Below are positions 5,466 to 10,208 of a stretch of 10,208 nucleotides of DNA, piece after piece. Position numbers and translations under genes: made by a program. Numbering within the stretch: position 1 is the stretch's first letter; each line of letters opens with the position of its first letter. The notes beneath the pieces are model-generated. The model was not told the origin of the DNA. It did not search any database and worked only from the letters and a program-made list of their open reading frames with translations. The stretch spans positions 1 to 10,208 of the forward strand of contig CAVIJY010000059.1 in the NCBI GenBank assembly GCA_963643215.1, in the 5' to 3' direction. This stretch comes from Darwinimomas sp963643215 (GTDB lineage Bacteria > Bacillota > Clostridia > Lachnospirales > Lachnospiraceae).

Positions 5466-6684
5466 TCCATTCCTTTCTGCTGCGCCGTGAGATGCACCTT
5501 GCAGCTATGCTAAAAAGTTTCTTGATACTGTTTGAAATACAATACTGCTCGCTGTCGCTGTACTTTAACCAGCCTTTATAGCACATAAGGCGCGCGGCTC
5601 TGAAGTACGGCATGCGCCCGGTTCTTTTGAGTTCTGCCCATGCCCTTATAACCTGCCGTCTGAGCCTTCTAAATACCCTGCGTCTTATGATGGTGTATGT
5701 TTTTCGAATGACAAAGCCCATCATGTCAACGCCCGGTGTTCTTTTCTTGCTGCCCGCCCTCCGCTCCTTATGCTGTGCCTTTTCTTCTTCAAATGATGCC
5801 AGCTGGTATATCTGCCACGCGGGTTTAATCTTGAGCCCGAGCGTGGCCTCGCTCCATTTGGAGGTCTTCTTCATTGTCCTCTTTAGATTGCTGAATTTCC
5901 CGAAGATGGTAAAATCGTCGGCATAGCATACAGTCGCGAGTATAAGCTTATGCGGCTTGCCTCTTCTTACTGCTTCGCAGCTCATCATGTATCTGAGTAC
6001 ATAGCTCATAACATAGTTGAAGAGCCATGAGGGAAGATAACCGCCTATGCAAAGATGCCCGCCCGGATAGTTTGACATTAGCGCTTCAATAAACCACAAA
6101 AGCACCTTGTTCTTTCCGATATCACGCCTTAAAAGCTCCATAACGCAATCGACCGTGACGGACGGATATGCTTTCTTGATGTCACCCTTAACCGCGTCTA
6201 TGCGCCCTTTGTACTTTCTGCGAAGTATGCGTTCAATCCTGCGCTTGCCGCTTACCTGCCCGCGCCCCGGTATGCTGCCATACTGACAGGGCAGGAGCTT
6301 TGCTTTAAAGAGATCATGCAGCGCATTTACTGCTATGTACTCCATGAGCTGCTGCTTTGGTGATTCCTGACAGATATCGCGCATCTTGTGCGTTAATCCG
6401 TCTTCACGCTTAAACTGCCGTATGGGCTTGAGCCGGAGGTCTCTCTTTTGGATATATTCCTCCGTAAGCACCTTTGCTACTCTGTTTTCTGCTGCGGTTA
6501 TCTTTTCGCACTTTCCTGCTGCTCTCTCCTCTGCGATTTCTTTGCTCGTTATGCCGCCCATGCGGATAAGCAGACCCTTGAAGTCACTTCTTCGGAGCTT
6601 ACCTCTAAAGCACCTCCTGACTGCCGGAGCGTTAAATGCTGCATCGTCGATGTTCACGCTTTTCGGCTTGCAGTATGTTTTCAT
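5425..6684 (-). CDS. Phage reverse transcriptase, DGR-like
   Basis: 419 residues with the ordered reverse-transcriptase motifs: RDICQESPKQQLM (about 102-114), CQYGSIPGRGQ (133-143), KGDIKKAYPSV with catalytic Asp168 (166-176), GGHLCIGGYLPSW (208-220), YADDFTIFG with the catalytic Asp pair (254-262), LGLKIKPAW (282-290) and VDMMGFVIRKT (319-329). The C-terminus is strongly basic and helical (RRRVFRRLRRQVIRAW). No maturase or endonuclease domain is visible, which argues against a group II intron. The position directly after a lectin-like tail protein, and the overall likeness to reverse transcriptases of gut-phage DGRs, point to making cDNA of a template repeat to vary the neighbouring gene. 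Motif 4 lacks the usual SQ (here SW), and a basic insert of about 23 residues follows motif 6. GGAAGG precedes the ATG. The 3' end overlaps the next gene by 41 bases. Confidence 0.87.
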   Translation of the reverse strand: MKTYCKPKSVNIDDAAFNAPAVRRCFRGKLRRSDFKGLLIRMGGITSKEIAEERAAGKCEKITAAENRVAKVLTEEYIQKRDLRLKPIRQFKREDGLTHKMRDICQESPKQQLMEYIAVNALHDLFKAKLLPCQYGSIPGRGQVSGKRRIERILRRKYKGRIDAVKGDIKKAYPSVTVDCVMELLRRDIGKNKVLLWFIEALMSNYPGGHLCIGGYLPSWLFNYVMSYVLRYMMSCEAVRRGKPHKLILATVCYADDFTIFGKFSNLKRTMKKTSKWSEATLGLKIKPAWQIYQLASFEEEKAQHKERRAGSKKRTPGVDMMGFVIRKTYTIIRRRVFRRLRRQVIRAWAELKRTGRMPYFRAARLMCYKGWLKYSDSEQYCISNSIKKLFSIAARCISRRSRKEWNEQRNLCITPAGG

Positions 6685-6738
6685 TTAGTTTCCTTCCAGT
6701 TTTCATCTGATTACGGTCGGTGACTTTCCCTTGCGGTA

Positions 6739-8526
6739 CTAGCCCCCGCTGGTTACACGCAATTTTCGCACATAAGCGAGGAATGTATGGTGCAATAGTT
6801 TTTTAGGCCGTTTTCGCGTTTCTGTGGCCAGCAGATAATCATTTGAGCCGAGAGAGCCGTTCCAGTTCGCGTTACCCACGGAATTGTTCGAGTTGCGACA
6901 CGCAACGCCCGCATTGCCGCCGTTGTTCAAGTTGCCGAAGCACCAAGCCGCACGGACACCCGAAGCCGCCGGGACGCAGTAGAAGCCGGCTTTGCATCCG
7001 ACTCCGGAGCCGCCCGCATCGATACCAAGAGGCCACTCAACGGAAGCATCCTCGGAGATGGCTGTATCCTCGATATATCGCCAGCTTGAAGCTGTACCCG
7101 CCGGGATGAGCATCGTGAGGTCTTCCTGCTTTACATAGTCGTTTGTAATCGCTGTGCCGGATACCTTGCTCTGGTCATGGCAAACATAGCAGTCGAAAAG
7201 ATAGTTCTCATTCTCATCCTGTGACCACTGCCATAGCTGGTCGGAGATAATCATGTATGAGCCGTTCATAAACTCGACCTTCTGAAGAAGTCCCGGCTCC
7301 TTGCCGTTTGTGAAGTTATATTTAGAGCCATCGGTTCCGAGTACCTCATCGTTCCAGCCGCTTGAATACGGGTTGGTTGATATCATTGTGACATCAACCG
7401 TGGTATCAAAGGCTGTATCGACATCGACATAGACTGCTGAGTAAGTGGTGCTGTCAATCTCTACTTCCTCAATCTTCGTGATTTTCACACAGTTTGCTTT
7501 TGCGTAGAGCGATGCTGTGTTTCTATCAGTTGAGCCTCCTTCCGGAATATCTCCAATCTGCACATTTGAGCCGACATAGAGGTTCGCGGCCTGTGAGGTC
7601 GTGAGGATGATGCGCTTAACGCCTGTCTCGGATATTGCCGCCTTGTACTGATAGCTGTAGCTTGAGCAGCCCTCGATTGTGCCGGAGTTACCCTTTCTCG
7701 CATACTTAAGGCGCATCATGCGGTCAAGCCAGCGGATAAGGTCTCCCGATGCTCCGCTGTACTGCTCGCCTCTTGCTCTCCACAGAGTAACGCCGTTTGT
7801 ATGTGACTTTCTGATGAGCGGCGCAAGGTCTGTGCCGCAGGTAACCTTGCCATCAGAGTAAAGTCCTGCGTAGTACTTCGGATGCGCGTAGTAGGCATAT
7901 ACTCTGCCCGCCTTGTTGGTTCCCTCCGGCCATGACTTAAAGCCTGTCGCCGGATGACACTGCATCTTTAAGTATCTGTATCCGTCCTTGTCGTACTCCT
8001 TTGTGTAGGTGTTTTTCTGAAGCACCCATGTCAGATGCTCACCGGAGCGCACCTTTGCGATATCGTCGATATGCTCGACATAGTAGATGGTGTGGGTTCC
8101 GTCCGTGGCTTTCTCTGCTGATACCTCAAGGCACCAGAACTGCGGAAGGTGGGCGAAGTCGTCCGTGCCCTTTGCGCTCGCTGTGGACGGTGTGCAGGAG
8201 AGCCCCGCTGAGTCGTCCGTAAGCTCTCCGATAGCCGTGTTGCTGGTAGCAAACAGCGGGAAAACAACGCCGTGTACTCTGTCATCGTCAAGGACATTTC
8301 CGAACCAGCGCTCAAGTAGGTCAACTTTGTCCGTGCTTGAGGTGTACTGCGACTTCCACCACTCAATAAAGAGGTTGTCTACCTCCTCCTTTGTTGTTGC
8401 CTCGGCTACCAGTGCTTTATAAGCAAGGTCTGCCGATGTTGCCCCGCCCGCTACTGCAAGGGCCTTCTGCATGTTCGCAAGGCGCTTTGCCGTGGTTTCG
8501 CGCGGGAAATTGATAGTTGTGCTCAT
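6739..8526 (-). CDS. Phage tail protein with lectin-like variable C-terminus (probable DGR target)
   Basis: 595 residues. The N-terminal region (1-60, MSTTINFPRETTAKRLANMQ...) is helical. The long middle part (about 100-500) is beta-rich and resembles large structural proteins of Lachnospiraceae phages. Residues 505-560 (SGVGCKAGFYCVPAASGVRA, then AAWCFGNLNNGGNAG and NNSVGNANWNGSLGS) resemble the C-type-lectin/formylglycine-enzyme-like ligand-binding fold that DGRs vary. In that patch 10 of 35 residues are Asn, 8 of them AAC codons. After it comes an odd basic tail (TRKRPKKLLHHTFLAYVRK) instead of an ending at the fold. It probably forms the receptor-binding end of the tail. The start is fixed by GGAGGAGG in the end of the preceding gene, only one base away from it; the reverse transcriptase begins 54 bases after the stop. 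Confidence 0.85.
   Translation of the reverse strand: MSTTINFPRETTAKRLANMQKALAVAGGATSADLAYKALVAEATTKEEVDNLFIEWWKSQYTSSTDKVDLLERWFGNVLDDDRVHGVVFPLFATSNTAIGELTDDSAGLSCTPSTASAKGTDDFAHLPQFWCLEVSAEKATDGTHTIYYVEHIDDIAKVRSGEHLTWVLQKNTYTKEYDKDGYRYLKMQCHPATGFKSWPEGTNKAGRVYAYYAHPKYYAGLYSDGKVTCGTDLAPLIRKSHTNGVTLWRARGEQYSGASGDLIRWLDRMMRLKYARKGNSGTIEGCSSYSYQYKAAISETGVKRIILTTSQAANLYVGSNVQIGDIPEGGSTDRNTASLYAKANCVKITKIEEVEIDSTTYSAVYVDVDTAFDTTVDVTMISTNPYSSGWNDEVLGTDGSKYNFTNGKEPGLLQKVEFMNGSYMIISDQLWQWSQDENENYLFDCYVCHDQSKVSGTAITNDYVKQEDLTMLIPAGTASSWRYIEDTAISEDASVEWPLGIDAGGSGVGCKAGFYCVPAASGVRAAWCFGNLNNGGNAGVACRNSNNSVGNANWNGSLGSNDYLLATETRKRPKKLLHHTFLAYVRKLRVTSGG
6832..6951 (-). other. Candidate DGR variable region (VR) in the tail protein gene
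   Basis: This covers about residues 526-565 of the 595-residue protein. The coding strand has many AAC codons in a G/C-rich background (GGC AAC TTG AAC AAC GGC and GGT AAC GCG AAC TGG AAC), the usual look of a DGR variable region, where adenines of the template are the mutable positions. Limits are approximate because no second copy was found in the window for alignment. Confidence 0.55.
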
Positions 8527-8527
8527 G

Positions 8528-8872
8528 TTAGTCCTCCTCCCTGACTATGATATCTAAGCCGCCATCGTCTGCGTTTACCGTAAAGGATACTCTTGCATTT
8601 GGCAGTGCCTCGATTGCCGTCTTGATCTCTGCTGCCGTTGCCTCTGAAGCTGCTGCGTTAGTCTCTGAAGTAGCTGCCGCCGCCGCTGATGCAGCTGCAT
8701 TGTCAGCGTACTGGCGTGCCTCTTTTTCAACATCCGGCTGCACTGCAAGCTTCATCGCGCTCAGACTATGCCGCCTGAATACTCCGTCTTCCTCGACATA
8801 GACATGGGAAGCGTCTGAGGGCTCCTTCGTGGACAGCTCAACCTGAGTTATGTCCTGAATCTTTATCGCCAT
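8528..8872 (-). CDS. Alanine-rich coiled-coil tail fibre protein
   Basis: 114 residues: a short N-terminal domain with KIQDITQVELSTKEPSDASH and VYVEEDGVFRR, an Ala-rich helix (about 50-90, ARQYADNAAASAAAAATSET) of the kind that forms trimeric fibre shafts, and a beta-rich end (RVSFTVNADDGGLDIIVRE). The layout fits a fibre or baseplate-upper-protein-like subunit; I do not recognise a named family. The ATG at 8872 has AAGGAGAAACC upstream. Its stop is one base from the start of the 595-residue protein, and its last codons supply that gene's ribosome binding site, so the two are coupled and may act together in the tail tip. Confidence 0.75.
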   Translation of the reverse strand: MAIKIQDITQVELSTKEPSDASHVYVEEDGVFRRHSLSAMKLAVQPDVEKEARQYADNAAASAAAAATSETNAAASEATAAEIKTAIEALPNARVSFTVNADDGGLDIIVREED

Positions 8873-8884
8873 ATGGTTTCTCCT

Positions 8885-9007
8885 TTATTTGCCCGCTATG
8901 ATCGCCTCGGCCTGTTCCTCGGTGATAAGCCCCTTCTTAGCCGCATTGCGAACCCCTGCCTCTGTCAGCCTTCCGGCCTCGTAAAGCCTCTTGATTCTCT
9001 CGTACAT
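8885..9007 (-). CDS. xkdX: XkdX-like small phage protein
   Basis: 40 residues, MYERIKRLYEAGRLTEAGVR then NAAKKGLITEEQAEAIIAGK. The pattern (helix, 'xxGxLTxxxVxxAVxKGxITxEQxxxI') is that of the XkdX family, short proteins coded between tail fibre genes in PBSX-like and many other Firmicute phages; the role is not known. The ATG (9005-9007) directly follows the TAA of the preceding gene (TAAATG), with GAGGAGGCG as ribosome binding site inside that gene's end. Confidence 0.88.
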   Translation of the reverse strand: MYERIKRLYEAGRLTEAGVRNAAKKGLITEEQAEAIIAGK

Positions 9008-9361
9008 TTACGCCTCCTCATTAAGCATTGCCACTAAGATATCGTCGATTGCCGCAGCGTTTGCGTCGGCTTCGGTCTGGAGCTTGTCTGCGGTCTTGTT
9101 AAGCTCATTAACCGCCTCTTCCTCCGTCGGTATCTCCTGTACCGCCGTTTCCTTGCCTTCAGCGTCTACCCGCCAGAAAATGCCGTCGTGGTATGAGTCG
9201 CCTATCGCTGTCGGTATCTGACTCACATTTACCGCGACGCAGCTCTCTCCATAGACCTCTCTTGCCGTGATGTTTGCGTCGGTATATCCACCTACTGCAA
9301 ATACCGCTATGTTCTGCACCGTGCCGTCAAGGACAAATGCATATTCTTCCCATGCTTTCAT
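9008..9361 (-). CDS. Tail-associated phage protein of unknown function
   Basis: 117 residues. The first 75 or so look beta-rich (EEYAFVLDGTVQNIAVFAVG, SYHDGIFWRVDAEGKE); the end is a helix (AVNELNKTADKLQTEADANA, then AIDDILVAML) probably forming a coiled coil. 'DSYHDGxFWRVD' is a piece often seen in small tail proteins next to XkdX-like genes. I cannot give a role beyond tail tip association. GGAGAG precedes the ATG, and the stop abuts the XkdX-like start. Confidence 0.75.
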   Translation of the reverse strand: MKAWEEYAFVLDGTVQNIAVFAVGGYTDANITAREVYGESCVAVNVSQIPTAIGDSYHDGIFWRVDAEGKETAVQEIPTEEEAVNELNKTADKLQTEADANAAAIDDILVAMLNEEA

Positions 9362-9370
9362 ATTCTCTCC

Positions 9371-10208
9371 TTAAACTTCCCAAAGTTTTGCTATAACAAC
9401 GCCGGAGCCGCCAGCAGCGCCGTGCATATACTCGTCTACTCCTCCCCTGTGGGTTGCGCCTCCGCCTCCACCGCCTCCAGTGTTGACTGTTCCTTTTCCG
9501 GCCTCAGCGTAATATGCAGAGCCTTTGCCTGCGTTCTTGTTGGTCATTGCGCCACGGCCTCCGCCGCCATCGCGGCCTCCGACAAGGCACACACTGCTGG
9601 TACAGGTAGTTGTTCCACCTCCACCGCCTCCGCTGTACTGTATGTTGTACCACGGGTCTTTCGTTGTCGTGCCCTGTCCCTTTGCGCCTGAGTCTGTGTA
9701 AACTATATCGTCAGCATCGCCGTAACTTTCCGCTCTGGCCGCGCGTCCGTCATTACCATCGTGAGAGATGGTCGAACTGTATCCGTTGTTAGAGTAATAG
9801 TGATCTCCTGTAGTTCCGCCCATTGCTCTACCGCCGCCGCCTCCGGAGCCTCCAGCACCACCCAGCCAGCCTTTTACATTTTTGTATGCAGCCTTTTGAG
9901 CTGCAATGTACACCTTAGTTGAGCCTGTTTCTCCTCCGGCCGCAGATGCAAGTACGGTTGAGCCGCTCTTTACCTGAGAGGTGCCGCCTTTAGCATTCCT
10001 CGCTCCGCCCGCACCGACGACGATGGTGTAGGCTGTGTTCGGAGTCGTCTTTATCTCGGAGCTGGTTTTTGTGTACCCGCCTCCGCCTCCTCCGAATGCG
10101 TTCTGAGCGTAATCGCCGAACTCAGTGATATCTCCGCAATCACCTCCGCCTCCGCCGCCTCCGACAAGGAAGAACTGCGCCCGGTTGTACGGCGACGGTA
10201 TAGTGAAT
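9371..10208 (-). CDS. Glycine-rich phage tail adhesin (5' end outside the window)
   Basis: The frame is open from the stop at 9371 to the right edge, giving 278 residues without a true start; the apparent GTG at 9913 is internal, as the same Gly-rich text goes on upstream. It has runs of Gly flanked by strands: AQFFLVGGGGGGDCGDI, FGGGGGGYTKTSSEIKTTPN, TAYTIVVGAGGARNAKGGTS, WLGGAGGSGGGGGRAMGGTT and a last GAAGGSGVVIAKLWEV. The 'FxVGGGGGGG...YTVVVGAGG...GGxGVVIxxxW' pattern is typical of Gly-rich tail tip proteins, where polyglycine helices form a packed sandwich (as in T2-type gp38 adhesins) that shows receptor-binding loops. A role in host attachment is likely. It precedes the rest of the tail fibre genes. 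The N-terminal tail attachment part is not visible. Confidence 0.85.
   Translation of the reverse strand, partial: FTIPSPYNRAQFFLVGGGGGGGDCGDITEFGDYAQNAFGGGGGGYTKTSSEIKTTPNTAYTIVVGAGGARNAKGGTSQVKSGSTVLASAAGGETGSTKVYIAAQKAAYKNVKGWLGGAGGSGGGGGRAMGGTTGDHYYSNNGYSSTISHDGNDGRAARAESYGDADDIVYTDSGAKGQGTTTKDPWYNIQYSGGGGGGTTTCTSSVCLVGGRDGGGGRGAMTNKNAGKGSAYYAEAGKGTVNTGGGGGGGATHRGGVDEYMHGAAGGSGVVIAKLWEV

Noticed and set aside
5425..5530. 3' end of the reverse transcriptase gene as a template repeat for the 3' end of the tail protein gene (both end in T-x-GG and have an AAGAAACTT/AAAAAACTA word)
   Set aside because: Only a few short words match, without the near-identity expected outside adenine positions.
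6739..6780. Hairpin GCGG...CCGC after the variable region as the DGR target-marking cruciform
   Set aside because: Only a 4-base stem with a 9-base loop, weaker than the GC-rich hairpins of known DGRs.

Overview
The window looks like the right-hand end of a prophage and its chromosomal border in a Firmicute, most probably a Clostridia/Lachnospiraceae-type gut or rumen bacterium. The grounds are the tail and lysis proteins (XkdX-like, CD1375-like, r1t-like holin, papain-fold endolysin), the cell-wall-binding repeat protein, strong GGAGG ribosome binding sites and moderate GC. The family-level assignment is inference from protein resemblance; no rRNA or tRNA gene is present to anchor it.

Positions 1-1360 are chromosomal and read on the + strand. 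They hold the C-terminal tail of an Rpn/transposase-like nuclease with its terminator, about 570 bases without a gene, and a complete toxin-antitoxin operon (RelB/DinJ-type antitoxin and YoeB-type RNase toxin, 1-base overlap) with a good promoter and its own terminator. From 1480 to 3123 on the - strand there is a large secreted-type cell-wall-binding repeat protein gene. It has a terminator downstream but has lost its start and signal peptide: the repeat-coding frame runs about 49 codons upstream of the first ATG and then ends at a stop with no start codon.

From about 3124 to 10208 all genes read on the - strand and form the end of a phage late operon. In transcription order they are: a glycine-rich tail adhesin (cut by the window edge), a tail-associated protein, an XkdX-like peptide, an alanine-rich coiled-coil fibre protein, a 595-residue tail protein with an Asn-rich C-type-lectin-like C-terminus, a reverse transcriptase, a small structural protein, a CD1375-like peptide, a 52-residue peptide, a membrane-anchored protein, an r1t-like holin, a 33-residue membrane peptide, a cysteine endolysin with cell-wall-binding repeats, and a strong terminator at 3331-3360. 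Genes are almost all overlapping or abutting, so they are probably co-transcribed and translationally coupled.

The most interesting system is the pair at 5425-8526. The reverse transcriptase lies directly downstream of a tail protein whose C-terminal lectin-like patch is packed with AAC codons, the arrangement of a diversity-generating retroelement (DGR) that varies a phage receptor-binding protein. I could not find a template repeat or an Avd gene in the window, and the reverse transcriptase has a changed motif 4 (IGGYLPSW instead of the usual IGxxxSQ), so this would be a divergent or split DGR. Other points are the probable attachment-site junction at about 3060-3200, where the prophage seems to interrupt the cell-wall-binding gene, and four GTCCGAA repeats at 9-10-base spacing just upstream of the endolysin gene.
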